From Helicovermis profundi (GTDB lineage: Bacteria > Bacillota > Clostridia > Peptostreptococcales > Acidaminobacteraceae), in the NCBI RefSeq assembly GCF_033097505.1, contig NZ_AP028654.1, forward strand, positions 822,001 to 886,000: DNA of 64,000 nucleotides, read 5' to 3'. The position numbers and the translations under genes are program-made. The notes under the pieces are model-generated. The model had not been told where the DNA came from. It worked only from the letters and a program-made list of their open reading frames with translations, and did not search any database. This document shows positions 1 through 9,918 of this stretch, piece by piece; positions within the stretch are counted from its first letter, which is position 1, and every line of letters begins with the position of its first letter.

Positions 1-399
1 TACATTGGATTTGGAGCACCACTAGCAGTATTTATGTTTCATGGATTTATAAAATCAATACCGAAAGAATTAGAAGAAGCAGCAACCATAGATGGATGCA
101 ATAAGGCACAGGTATTTTTCTTAATAGTAATGCCAATATTAAAGCCAATATTTGTGACAATCATAATACTAAATGCAATATGGATCTGGAACGACTTTTT
201 GCTTCCGTCATTAGTACTTGGAGTAGGACAGGATGTACAGACAATACCACTTGCAATAAGAGCATTTGCGGGATCATTTGTTAAAAAGTGGGACCTAATA
301 ATGACAGCAGTATTAATGGCAGCAGCGCCAATAGTAGTAGGTTTTTTAATAGCACAAAAGCATATAATAAAGGGTATGGTTTCAGGGTCTATTAAGTAA
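1..399 (+). CDS. carbohydrate ABC transporter permease, C-terminal part
   Basis: This is the C-terminal half of an inner-membrane permease of the MalG/UgpE type; the reading frame is open from base 1, so the N-terminus lies outside the window. The cytoplasmic EAA loop that contacts the ATPase is visible (EEAATIDGC, then a hydrophobic stretch ending in P at about residues 25-48), followed by membrane segments and a short basic tail ending GSIK. In the known family this subunit works with a second permease, a solute-binding protein and an MsmK-type ATPase. None of these is inside the window, so the sugar cannot be named. The last codons (ggg tct att aag taa) form the left edge of a 78-bp direct repeat made by the neighbouring insertion sequence, and the gene is intact up to its stop. 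Confidence 0.85.
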   Translation, partial: YIGFGAPLAVFMFHGFIKSIPKELEEAATIDGCNKAQVFFLIVMPILKPIFVTIIILNAIWIWNDFLLPSLVLGVGQDVQTIPLAIRAFAGSFVKKWDLIMTAVLMAAAPIVVGFLIAQKHIIKGMVSGSIK

Positions 400-463
400 T
401 AAAAAAAATTTTTATTAAAATTTCTATTAATTTTACAAAATCTGTTGACATCCTCCTCAATAT
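386..463. repeat. 78-bp direct repeat, left copy (target duplication)
   Basis: Identical by eye to 2410-2487. It begins inside the last codons of the ABC permease gene and ends just after TTGACATCCTCCTCAATAT. The two copies bound the insertion sequence exactly, so I read them as a very long target-site duplication, a known habit of IS1634-family elements. Confidence 0.9.
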
Positions 464-490
464 CTCGTCTTTGACAGTTGTAGAGCAGAA

Positions 491-531
491 AAACCGTGAT
501 ATCTATTGCAAACAGTAGTTTATCACGGTTT
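491..531 (-). terminator. terminator of IS copy 1 transposase
   Basis: An 11-bp perfect stem, AAACCGTGATA paired with TATCACGGTTT, has a 19-nt loop. On the minus strand it is followed by a T-rich run and lies 30 bp beyond the transposase stop. Confidence 0.65.
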
Positions 532-561
532 CTTAATGTAGTAAAAAGTGCGTACCTTTTT

Positions 562-2277
562 TTACTTTTTCGTTTGTTTTAATATTTTTTTCATTTTAGC
601 ATTACTAATTATTTGGGTATCCGTTCTAAATCCAAATTTATCATGTAATTCATCTGTTATATCAGTTCGTGTGTATGTCGGAATATATCCTTCGCCTTTT
701 AACTCCATAAAGTTATGATTTTTTAACGTTTCTATTAATTCTTTTGTAGTGTATTTTTCATCAAGCTTCTTTTCTAAAAGCCTATATATCAGTAAAGAAA
801 GAAAACATGTTGTAAAATGAGCTTTTATTCTATCATCTCTACTTAAATATACTGGTCTTGCTTTAAACTCAGTTTTTAGAATTCTAAATGATTCTTCTAT
901 TTCCCATCTTCTTTTATTTACTTTAATAATTGTTTCAGCATTATCATCAAGATTTGTACATACTCCGTAGAATCCATCATATTTTTCTTCATCAGAAATA
1001 GTGTCTCTATTTATTGTAAGTACCTGTTTTTCAGCGATTTCACCTTCATTAGTGCAGTGAATAGAATCTATAAATCTCTTTGGATCATTCTGTTTCTTTT
1101 TATTGATACTAGAAGGTTTTTTAACAAGTTTTTCTGCACGTTGTATTTGAGTGCTTCGAATGTACTCTTGATAAGCTCTATATTTTGGTGAATATGTTAC
1201 TATTAATTTTTGTGGTAATTCATTTTCATTTATCCAACGTTCTTTGTAATAAATAGCTTTATTGTTTGAAGAATGATCTATATTTTCTAAATTAATATTT
1301 TTTGTCTCATTTGATAAATGCCATCCATTTGGGGCAAGAGCCCAATCTTTAAGATGTTTTTTAAGCTTTTTTAATGATTGTGTAACAATAAAAGCTCTAT
1401 CGTTTTTATTATTAAATATTCTATTGGTATTAGATGCTAATCCTGCATCTGTACATACAACAAATTTAGATAAATCAAAATCAGATAATATGCGCTTTTC
1501 TAGTGGTTTTAAACTTGGCTGTTCATTTTTATTTCCATCAAATATAGAAAATGCAAGTGGTATGCCATCCCCATCCATAAATAATCCCATTTGTACAATT
1601 GGATTAGGGCGATGTTCTTTGGAAAGTCCATATTGTTTTAACCCATCGGCTTTTTCAGTTTCAAAGAAATAATTTGTACAATCGTAATAAAGCACTTTTG
1701 TATTTCTTTTAGATAATTTTAAACTATTTTTATAAACAGTTGATTCAATAAAATCAGATTCTTTAGAAATTATTTCTAAAGCTCTATAAATATGCTGTAA
1801 TTCAAAATTAGGCTGTTCAATAAAGTCATTAGAGGCTTTAAAAGAAGAAAGCTTAGAAGACGGATTAAGCATTCTAGTATAAATGAGTCTAGAAAGAATA
1901 CTGTTTAAATCAAAAGAAAATTTATATTTATCAGAAATTTGCTTTGAAATTTTATGAAGGCCTAAATCATAATAAATATCTTGTAAAAAAAGATATCCAC
2001 CATTGAAATGAACCTTAGAATCCATTGGTATTTGTTTAGTTTCAGAAAATTTAGCAATAATCTCAACTTTATTTTCTTTTTCTTTTTTATTAAGTTCACT
2101 TATATATTTTTTTGCCCATTCATAAGGATCTTGTCCATTTAATTTTTCACGTAATTGTGCTTCAGTACCAAGTTTTTCTACAATTTTAGTTGTTCGTTTA
2201 TTTTTAATAGTAATATCTTTAATAACGTAAAGTGAAGTAGCATTTTTTGATTTAGAAGTTGAAAGTCTCATAAGCAT
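562..2277 (-). CDS. IS1634-family transposase (DDE type)
   Basis: A 571-residue transposase of the IS4-superfamily DDE fold, which cuts and rejoins DNA at the element ends. The three catalytic acidic positions are visible in context: YDCTNYFFE (about residue 199), CTDAGLAS (about 277), and RRWEIEESFRILKTEF (about 457), the last being the Y/R-rich signature around the catalytic Glu. The N-terminus has the helical region usual for IS1634 proteins. The length fits the family and the frame is uninterrupted, so it may be active. The start has a good AGGAGG site seven bases upstream, read on the minus strand. It shares the family signature with the transposase at 14628-16478 but is clearly divergent from it. 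Confidence 0.92.
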   Translation of the reverse strand: MLMRLSTSKSKNATSLYVIKDITIKNKRTTKIVEKLGTEAQLREKLNGQDPYEWAKKYISELNKKEKENKVEIIAKFSETKQIPMDSKVHFNGGYLFLQDIYYDLGLHKISKQISDKYKFSFDLNSILSRLIYTRMLNPSSKLSSFKASNDFIEQPNFELQHIYRALEIISKESDFIESTVYKNSLKLSKRNTKVLYYDCTNYFFETEKADGLKQYGLSKEHRPNPIVQMGLFMDGDGIPLAFSIFDGNKNEQPSLKPLEKRILSDFDLSKFVVCTDAGLASNTNRIFNNKNDRAFIVTQSLKKLKKHLKDWALAPNGWHLSNETKNINLENIDHSSNNKAIYYKERWINENELPQKLIVTYSPKYRAYQEYIRSTQIQRAEKLVKKPSSINKKKQNDPKRFIDSIHCTNEGEIAEKQVLTINRDTISDEEKYDGFYGVCTNLDDNAETIIKVNKRRWEIEESFRILKTEFKARPVYLSRDDRIKAHFTTCFLSLLIYRLLEKKLDEKYTTKELIETLKNHNFMELKGEGYIPTYTRTDITDELHDKFGFRTDTQIISNAKMKKILKQTKK

Positions 2278-2409
2278 AATACCTCCTGTTCCTTACATTA
2301 TACCACAATACGACAAACTACGCAATAGTAAAACGGAAAATTTGACAAAAAAATAAGCCTATAATTGGCTTTGAGGTAGAATTTTGTTTATGCAACTGTC
2401 AAACTTCCG

Positions 2410-2487
2410 GGTCTATTAAGTAATAAAAAAAATTTTTATTAAAATTTCTATTAATTTTACAAAATCTGTTGACATCCTCCTCAATAT
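2410..2487. repeat. 78-bp direct repeat, right copy (target duplication)
   Basis: Perfect copy of 386-463. This copy carries the TTGACA box (2469-2474) of the guaB promoter next to its native spacer and -10 box, so the duplication restored the promoter on the guaB side of the insertion. Confidence 0.9.
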
Positions 2488-2497
2488 TTGTTAAGTT
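2469..2497 (+). promoter_or_regulatory. guaB promoter
   Basis: TTGACA at 2469-2474, a 17-bp spacer, then TAAGTT at 2492-2497, about 30 bp before the riboswitch aptamer. The end of the insertion-sequence target duplication (2487) falls within the spacer. Confidence 0.65.
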
Positions 2498-2523
2498 ATT
2501 AGAAATTAGAAAATAATATATAT

Positions 2524-2598
2524 ATCACTCATATAACTGCGATAATATGGTTCGCATGTCTCTACGAAGTAACCTTAAATTACTTTGCTATGAGTGGA
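2524..2598 (+). promoter_or_regulatory. guanine (purine-class) riboswitch aptamer
   Basis: The purine-riboswitch pattern is present: P1 CACTCATA (2526-2533) pairs with TATGAGTG (2589-2596), the P2 loop has ATATGG, the J2/3 core has TCTCTAC, and the P3 loop has CCTTAAA. The base that decides ligand choice, just before the 3' P1 strand, is C (2588), which in this family selects guanine over adenine. It precedes guaB, the first step toward GMP. The 3' P1 strand with its flank, TGAGTGGAAT (2591-2600), is perfectly complementary to ATTCCACTCA (2710-2719) in the 5' arm and loop of the downstream terminator. This gives a clear switch: with guanine bound, P1 forms and the terminator folds; without it, the antiterminator forms. 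Confidence 0.93.
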
Positions 2599-2700
2599 AT
2601 GTTTTTACTTAATATACCTATGCAAATTTTTCTTTAATCTTTTTTAAATTTAAAGAAAATACACTTATAGGCTTTATTATGATGTGTTTATTTTAAGATA

Positions 2701-4222
<1,522 letters not shown>

Positions 4223-4226
4223 TACT

Positions 4227-4377
4227 ATGGCTATACTTAAATATTTGAAGACAAAATTCTTCTCCTCCCCATTTTAATATAGCCGTATTAATATAATAAT
4301 AAGACTAAACTTTTATATAATCATCTTATAAGTATTTCGTCCAAAATACTCTTTGATACAATTGTTTAGTCTTTTTA
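4227..4377 (+). promoter_or_regulatory. two nested hairpins between guaB and guaA
   Basis: Two composite structures stand in tandem. In the first, GGCTATA (4229-4235) pairs with TATAGCC (4278-4284) and encloses GAAGA/TCTTC (4247-4262). In the second, AAGACTAAAC (4301-4310) pairs with GTTTAGTCTT (4364-4373), encloses AGTATTT/AAATACT (4331-4350), and is followed by TTTATAT. The second could be the guaB terminator or an attenuator for guaA. I do not recognise a known riboswitch class. The 4378-4500 stretch that follows is very AT-rich with several TATAAT-like boxes and probably holds a guaA promoter. Confidence 0.5.
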
Positions 4378-4500
4378 TATTGTAATAAATTAGTAAAAAT
4401 ACTTATTGAAAAATTTAAATAAATAATAGTAAACAATATAATGTTATTTATTGATATAATAAATATAATATAAGAATATTATTAGCCTATGGAGGTAAAA

Positions 4501-6033
4501 ATGCAAAATGAATTAATTTTAATTGTAGATTTTGGTGGTCAATATAATCAACTTATAGCTAGACGTGTTAGAGAGGCAAATGTATATAGTGAAGTAGTAT
4601 CCTATAAAAATGCATATAAAAGAATTAAAGAAAAAAAGCCAATGGGAATTATTTTTACTGGTGGTCCGAATTCAGTTTATTTAGATGATTCACCTAAAAT
4701 TGAAAAAGAAATATTTGAAATGGGAATACCAATTTTAGGAATATGTTATGGTATGCAGCTTATGGCTCATATACTTGGCGGAAAAGTTGAAAAAGCTTCA
4801 AGTCAAGAATACGGAAAAATTGAGCTTAATATAGATAAAGACTATGGTATTTTTGGCCAAACAAAAAATAATTCAACGTGCTGGATGAGTCACTTTGATT
4901 ATGTAGCAAAAGCACCAAAGGGATTTGAAGTTACAGCAACAACTGATAATTGCCCAGTAGCTGCTATGGCTGATTTTGATAAAAAACTTTATGGAGTACA
5001 GTTTCATGCAGAAGTTGAGCATACACCATTTGGAAGAAAATTAATACAAAACTTTTTGGAAGACGTGTGTAAATGTAAGAAAGACTGGACAATGAGTAAC
5101 TTTGCCCAGACGAAAATAAAAGAAATAAAAGAAAAAGTAGGAGATAAAAAAGTATTATGTGGATTATCTGGTGGAGTTGATTCATCAGTAGCTGCAACAC
5201 TTGTATATAAAGCAATTGCAGACAATTTAACTTGTATATTTGTGGATCACGGACTTCTTAGAAAAGACGAAGGTGATCAAGTTGAAAAATTATTTACTAG
5301 TGAATTTAATATGAATTTTATTAGAGTAGATGCAAAGTTAAGATTTTTAAATAAACTTAAAGGTGTATCAGATCCTGAAAGAAAAAGGAAGATAATTGGT
5401 GAAGAATTTATAAGAGTGTTTGAAGAAGAATCTTCAAAACTTGAAGGCATAGATTATTTAGTTCAAGGAACAATATATCCAGATGTAGTAGAAAGTGGAA
5501 CAGATACAGCTGAAGTAATTAAAAGTCATCATAATGTTGGTGGGCTTCCAGAAGACGTTGATTTTGAATTAATAGAGCCACTTAGAGAACTATTTAAAGA
5601 TGAAGTTAGAAATGTAGGCCTAGAAATAGGACTAAAAGAAGATGTAGTATTTAGACAACCTTTCCCTGGACCAGGACTTGCAATAAGAATTATGGGCGAG
5701 ATAACAGACGAAAGATTACATTTAGTAAGAGAATCTGATGCAATCTTAAGAGAAGAAATAAAAAATGCTGGCTTGGAAAAAGAAGTGTGGCAGTATTTCA
5801 CAGTTCTACCTAATGTCAGAAGTGTTGGAGTTATGGGCGACGAAAGAACTTATTCGCATGCAATAGGTATTAGAGCTGTAACTTCAATAGATGGTATGAC
5901 AAGTGATTGGGCAAGAATTCCTTATGAAGTACTAGATAAGATTTCTTCTAGAATTGTAAATGAGGTTCAAGGAGTCAATAGAATACTTTATGATATTACA
6001 ACAAAGCCACCTAGTACTATAGAGTGGGAATAG
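4501..6033 (+). CDS. guaA: GMP synthase (glutamine-hydrolysing)
   Basis: Converts XMP to GMP using glutamine and ATP. The 510-residue single chain has an N-terminal class I glutamine amidotransferase domain, with the nucleophile in GICYGMQ (about residue 84) and the His/Glu pair in QFHAEVEH. This is followed by the ATP-pyrophosphatase domain, with its P-loop SGGVDSS (about residue 223), and the C-terminal dimerisation domain ending in the conserved KPPSTIEWE. Start ATG 4501 follows GGAGG with correct spacing; the in-frame ATG at 4489 overlaps that ribosome site. A strong terminator follows. The 3' end of guaA is a known insertion hot spot for genomic islands, and an accessory island begins directly after it here. 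Confidence 0.97.
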   Translation: MQNELILIVDFGGQYNQLIARRVREANVYSEVVSYKNAYKRIKEKKPMGIIFTGGPNSVYLDDSPKIEKEIFEMGIPILGICYGMQLMAHILGGKVEKASSQEYGKIELNIDKDYGIFGQTKNNSTCWMSHFDYVAKAPKGFEVTATTDNCPVAAMADFDKKLYGVQFHAEVEHTPFGRKLIQNFLEDVCKCKKDWTMSNFAQTKIKEIKEKVGDKKVLCGLSGGVDSSVAATLVYKAIADNLTCIFVDHGLLRKDEGDQVEKLFTSEFNMNFIRVDAKLRFLNKLKGVSDPERKRKIIGEEFIRVFEEESSKLEGIDYLVQGTIYPDVVESGTDTAEVIKSHHNVGGLPEDVDFELIEPLRELFKDEVRNVGLEIGLKEDVVFRQPFPGPGLAIRIMGEITDERLHLVRESDAILREEIKNAGLEKEVWQYFTVLPNVRSVGVMGDERTYSHAIGIRAVTSIDGMTSDWARIPYEVLDKISSRIVNEVQGVNRILYDITTKPPSTIEWE

Positions 6034-6040
6034 TAAGTAC

Positions 6041-6083
6041 AAAGCCTGTAACCCTTTGTTTTAAAGGGTTGCAGGCTTTTTTT
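6041..6083 (+). terminator. guaA terminator
   Basis: AAAGCCTGTAACCCTTT pairs with AAAGGGTTGCAGGCTTT around a four-base loop and is followed by a T run. It lies 7 bp after the guaA stop. Confidence 0.93.
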
Positions 6084-6581
6084 ACACTGAGTACATTTTG
6101 AGTACGATTCTCTTGAAATAAGTGAATTTGAGAGTCGGAGAGCAATATTTAAGACATCACCTTACATTGGAGTGATGTATTTTTATATGTATTCTAACTG
6201 TTAGAAGTATTATATAAAAGAAAATCAAGCTAATATCTGGTAATGCGGATTGATTAGGAGTATAATTACTTATAAGAGTGAATCGAATGTATTACAATTG
6301 ATTCGATGTGGAATTAGGCTAGTAGGGACTAGGGTTACCACTCCACTTTTCATCATCACCTCAGTGTCTTTGCTCATGTTGTCAGCAATGCTAAGTTTAG
6401 CAGGCAAACATCTACTAGTGAGTTTTTTAAAGGAGGCGATGCCAATGTTCAATAATGCAGTAGCAAAAATAAGTGATTTAATATGGACACTTGGGGTTAA
6501 CATGGTTAGTGGAGTGATACTAGCCTGATTTCACATTAAATATCAATATATGTTTAGTAGTACTCGGTCAGGGGGATGTTA
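6084..6581. other. island left edge, no clear gene; possible small hydrophobic peptide
   Basis: About 500 bp without a recognisable gene. An open frame on the plus strand from TTG 6250 to 6528 lacks a ribosome site at its start. Inside it an excellent one (AGGAGG, 6431-6436) precedes ATG 6439, which would give a 29-residue hydrophobic peptide beginning MPMFNNAVAKISDLIW. The opposite strand of this stretch is also open (6270-6503) but has no ribosome site. An ATCGAAT/ATTCGAT dyad lies near 6282-6308. No integrase gene or tRNA was seen, and I could not find a second copy of the guaA 3' end as an attachment site. Confidence 0.3.
6439..6528 (+). CDS. possible 29-residue hydrophobic peptide
   Basis: Tentative. 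ATG 6439 follows AGGAGG by two bases, with a second in-frame ATG at 6445 at better spacing. The product has a predicted hydrophobic stretch (ISDLIWTLGVNMVSGVILA) to its end. Short hydrophobic peptides like this occur as type I toxins or as membrane peptides in defence islands, but I recognise no family. The frame extends upstream, so it could also be the end of a decayed larger gene. Confidence 0.25.
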   Translation: MPMFNNAVAKISDLIWTLGVNMVSGVILA

Positions 6582-7754
6582 ATGTTTAATCAGATAAGAT
6601 TTAGTAGTAAAGAAGATTGTCCGTGTGGTAGTCAAAAAAATTACGGGGACTGCTGTAAAATGAAGTCTCCAAAAGTATTTAAGAGCCAAGGTGAGTTCTT
6701 AAACTATATGGGACGTATGATGAAAAAAAGTCGTATAAAACTATGTCTTGCAGAAGGGTGCGAATCTAAAGGGAAAAGTGTAATTAAAGCACATGCATTA
6801 CAAGAAAATCGAATTCTCAATAAACTGTCGTCAGAGAACATTGTTTATATGCAGAACTTTTCTAAAGACCCTCAGATGATTGAAGTAGAGAAAGATAAAC
6901 CTGAACCATTCTACTTTCTTGACGAAGTGAAAATAAAAGACGCTACTGTTGCTACTTGCTTCTGCAGAGAGCATGATGATGCAATTTTCTCAAAGATAGA
7001 AAAATCGCAGTATACATTGGAAAATCTAGATGATGAGCAGAAATTTCTCTTTGCATATAAGACCTTTTCATTTGAGTTCTATAAAGAACTTGTTGCTAAA
7101 AAATTTCATTCAAATATGTTTTCAGGAGTGCCTCAACTCAGTAAAATGCCATTGTATGTTAAACAGTATAGGAATGCTGTGTTAAAGGAAAATGACTTGC
7201 TATATTATAAGTCTTATTATGATGAGGCATTTAAGAATAAGGACTATGGTGGGCTGGAGACAGTTGTTATTGAATTCCCTTTTAGGATTCAGTTCGCAAA
7301 TTATATGACAGTTGCTCCACCATTCGACCTGAAGGGTAAGAGAATAAAATCTATAGATATGCGAACGAAAAGAATGAAGTATCTTTTTTATACAACATTT
7401 CCAGTTGATGAAAAGTCATATTTGTTAGTGAGTGGATTAAAGTCAGATTTAGATGTATATGGTGACTACTTCGAACAGTTAAGGAATGCACCTATTGGTT
7501 TAATACAGTATTATATCAATGTATTTATTCCACTGTATTCGCAGAATTTAATTGTTAGTCCTTTGCTGTGGAACAAATGGGATGAAGTAGGGCAGATGGG
7601 GGTACAATATACAGTTTCAGACATTAAAAGTACCAATATCCTTTTGACAGGAGTAAAATTTCATTTACAGAATATATCAAGAGAATCTAATGGAGCATTA
7701 GATGTTAATACTAATAAGATGCCATTTAATTTTTTTATCCCGTTTGAAAAGTAA
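6582..7754 (+). CDS. SEC-C motif protein with HNH-like zinc region
   Basis: A 390-residue protein of unassigned function. Near the N-terminus is a SEC-C zinc motif, CPCGSQKNYGDCC (about residues 13-25), first known from the SecA tail and frequent in accessory and defence genes. Next comes CLAEGC, then SVIKAHALQ (a His motif like the HNH-type xSHxxP signature), then CFCREHDDAIF near residue 130. This arrangement of Cys pairs around His resembles a degenerate HNH/treble-clef nuclease, which is inference. The remaining 250 residues have no motif I know. I start at ATG 6582 because GGGGG (6571-6575) is well spaced from it and too close to ATG 6576. The gene is the first of the island cassette, 97 bp ahead of the OLD nuclease gene. 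Confidence 0.7.
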   Translation: MFNQIRFSSKEDCPCGSQKNYGDCCKMKSPKVFKSQGEFLNYMGRMMKKSRIKLCLAEGCESKGKSVIKAHALQENRILNKLSSENIVYMQNFSKDPQMIEVEKDKPEPFYFLDEVKIKDATVATCFCREHDDAIFSKIEKSQYTLENLDDEQKFLFAYKTFSFEFYKELVAKKFHSNMFSGVPQLSKMPLYVKQYRNAVLKENDLLYYKSYYDEAFKNKDYGGLETVVIEFPFRIQFANYMTVAPPFDLKGKRIKSIDMRTKRMKYLFYTTFPVDEKSYLLVSGLKSDLDVYGDYFEQLRNAPIGLIQYYINVFIPLYSQNLIVSPLLWNKWDEVGQMGVQYTVSDIKSTNILLTGVKFHLQNISRESNGALDVNTNKMPFNFFIPFEK

Positions 7755-7851
7755 ATTTTATGGACATCACATTTGTGGTGTATTTTGTTTGATAAAGAGT
7801 AATTTTTAATGCTTAGTGGCAAGCATATTATTTATAGAGGAAGTAGGTGTG

Positions 7852-9918
7852 ATGATGTATCTTAAAGAGCTTAGATTATGGAATTTTAGAAAATACATAA
7901 GTACTGACGTGAATGGAGAACCAGGATTAGTAGTTAATTTTAAGGAAGGTTTAAATGTTTTAGTTGGCGAGAACGATAGCGGTAAAACAAGTATTGTAGA
8001 TGCAATTAAACTAACTCTAGGAACAAAAAGTCATGATTATGTAAGAGTAGATATACAAGATTTTTCTGTTGCTGATGATGGGAGCCGAGCAAATGAGTTG
8101 AAAATCGAATGTATATTTAAAGGACTTGATGATATCCAGTCAGGAATGTTTTTAGAGTTCATCAACTTTGATCAGGATGGACAGGTTGAACTTAGGGTGC
8201 AGTTAAATTCTAAAGAGAAAAATAGAAGAGTAATCTCTTCTATTACAGCTGGTATTGGTGATTTGGGTGTAAGATTTGATGCTGCAGAACTACTTAGAGC
8301 AACATATCTAAAACCATTGAGAGATGCTGAAAATGAGCTAACACCCGGGTATCGGTCAAGGTTAGCACAGGTATTAGGAAAACATCAGTTATTTGAGAAG
8401 AAAGAAAAAAGTCATGTTTTAGAACGATACTTCAAGGTTGCTAACCATAGAGTTAAAAGCTTCTTTGAGAAAGATAATTTGGACGAGGATGAAGTGTTTG
8501 ACATAGAGCAAAATGAACCTGGAGCAAAAGCTATTACGAGCTTCATTGATAGAACATTACAGAGTTTTATGGGTACAAGCTTTGATAAAAATAATTATAA
8601 GTCATTTGTTGATGTAAGTAGGAATGAGTTGTCTTCTATCTTAAGGAAATTAAGTTTAAACGTAGATGAAAACAAAGTGGGATTGGGTACACTAAATCAA
8701 TTATTTATAGCATTAGAACTGTTACTATTTGAAATTGAGAAAAGTTACAATATAGCTTTGATTGAAGAAATTGAAGCTCATTTACATCCGCAAGCACAAT
8801 TAAGGTTGATAAAATCATTACAAGAAAGTTCAAATGCAAATGCTCAATATATAATTACAACTCATAGCATAACGCTTGCTTCGGTAATAAAGCTTGAAAA
8901 CATCATTTTGTGCAAAGATAAAACAGCATATCCAATGGGGAGTGAGTATACATTACTTAGTTCAGGTGATTATAAGTTTCTTGAAAGATTCTTAGATGCT
9001 ACAAAAGCCAATCTATTTTTTGCTAAAGGTGTGATTTTCGTAGAAGGAGACTCAGAAAACCTATTAGTTCCAATCGTAGCGAATTTATTGGACAAGCCAT
9101 TACATAAATACGGTGTTTCTGTAGTTAATATTGGCAATACAGCATTTTTAAGATACTCAAATATCTATAATAGGAGCGATGGCAAGTGCTTTGACATACC
9201 TGTGTCAATAATTACGGACTTGGATGTTAAACCACAAGTGGGAAATCCTGAACAAAAATATATAGTATATAAGTTGCCTAATGATAAAGGAACTGAAATT
9301 GCTGGTGAGTTCTCTATTACATTAGAATCTTTTGCTGAAACATACTTTTCTTCTAAAGATAGAGCTATAGAAGCTGTGAAAAAGGAAAACAACATTGATA
9401 ATTTCACGAAATATCATGGATTAAAAAAGCGCATAGAAGATTTACTTGAGGAAGTTGATGATTTTGATTTATATAAGAAAACTATAAGTGAGAATAAGCT
9501 TAAGAAGTATTGTACTGATACAGTCGAAGTATATTTGAACAATTGGACACTTGAGTATGACATAGCATTAAGTGGGTTAAGGGCATATATGCTATGTGCA
9601 ATCAGAGTATCAAAAATGATTAAGAATAATGAAGACCTGATAACCGAAATTAACTTAACATATGAGCTAGATGAGGCAAAGAAAGCAATTGCTGATTGGG
9701 AGGCATCGGGAGAGAGTGATGATAAGATTGCATACTTAATTTATGAGGATTTGCTAGAGAAACGTGCATCAAAAGCTGTTGCTGCTCAATACTTAGGTGA
9801 ATTGCTATTAAGTTCATCTGAGACGGTGAAGCCTATCATAGGGTCTGATGTAAAACTGAAATTCTTGGTAGATGCAATTGATAATGTGTGCAGAAACGTA
9901 GGGGGTACAGATGAGTAA
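7852..9918 (+). CDS. OLD-family ATP-dependent endonuclease (GajA-like)
   Basis: A 688-residue class 2 OLD-type nuclease. The ABC-type ATPase comes first: Walker A GENDSGKTS (about 39-47), Walker B ALIEEIEAHLHP (about 302-313), and the switch His in TTHS (about 337). A TOPRIM nuclease domain follows, with the metal-binding Glu in FVEGDSEN (about 398) and the acidic pair in TDLDVKP (about 456-458). The WTLEYDIALSG segment near 560 is typical of OLD proteins paired with helicases. The next gene, overlapping by 8 bp, is a UvrD-like helicase. This is the two-gene Gabija anti-phage layout, though this protein is about 100 residues longer than the studied GajA. The start is ATG 7852 or 7855 after GAGGAAG; a GTG upstream at 7816 lacks a ribosome site. 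Confidence 0.85.
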   Translation: MMYLKELRLWNFRKYISTDVNGEPGLVVNFKEGLNVLVGENDSGKTSIVDAIKLTLGTKSHDYVRVDIQDFSVADDGSRANELKIECIFKGLDDIQSGMFLEFINFDQDGQVELRVQLNSKEKNRRVISSITAGIGDLGVRFDAAELLRATYLKPLRDAENELTPGYRSRLAQVLGKHQLFEKKEKSHVLERYFKVANHRVKSFFEKDNLDEDEVFDIEQNEPGAKAITSFIDRTLQSFMGTSFDKNNYKSFVDVSRNELSSILRKLSLNVDENKVGLGTLNQLFIALELLLFEIEKSYNIALIEEIEAHLHPQAQLRLIKSLQESSNANAQYIITTHSITLASVIKLENIILCKDKTAYPMGSEYTLLSSGDYKFLERFLDATKANLFFAKGVIFVEGDSENLLVPIVANLLDKPLHKYGVSVVNIGNTAFLRYSNIYNRSDGKCFDIPVSIITDLDVKPQVGNPEQKYIVYKLPNDKGTEIAGEFSITLESFAETYFSSKDRAIEAVKKENNIDNFTKYHGLKKRIEDLLEEVDDFDLYKKTISENKLKKYCTDTVEVYLNNWTLEYDIALSGLRAYMLCAIRVSKMIKNNEDLITEINLTYELDEAKKAIADWEASGESDDKIAYLIYEDLLEKRASKAVAAQYLGELLLSSSETVKPIIGSDVKLKFLVDAIDNVCRNVGGTDE

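Larger units (their letters stand above)
464..2409 (-). mobile_element. IS1634-like insertion sequence, copy 1
   Basis: An element of about 1946 bp with one transposase gene on the minus strand. The ends carry imperfect inverted repeats: the left end has TTTGACAGTTG six bases in, and the reverse complement of the right end has TTTGACAGTTG at the same offset. The outermost base is uncertain by one. It is flanked by perfect 78-bp direct repeats. It lies between an ABC permease gene and the guaB promoter, and neither neighbour is broken. It differs in sequence from the second IS1634-like element at 14487-16567. Confidence 0.88.

Noticed and set aside
386-2487. CRISPR or integrative-element attachment sites as explanation of the 78-bp repeats
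   Set aside because: There are only two copies exactly flanking a transposase element with inverted ends, which target duplication explains.
6270-6503. Minus-strand 77-codon open frame in the island left edge
   Set aside because: No ribosome site and no family match; listed only as part of the unexplained region.
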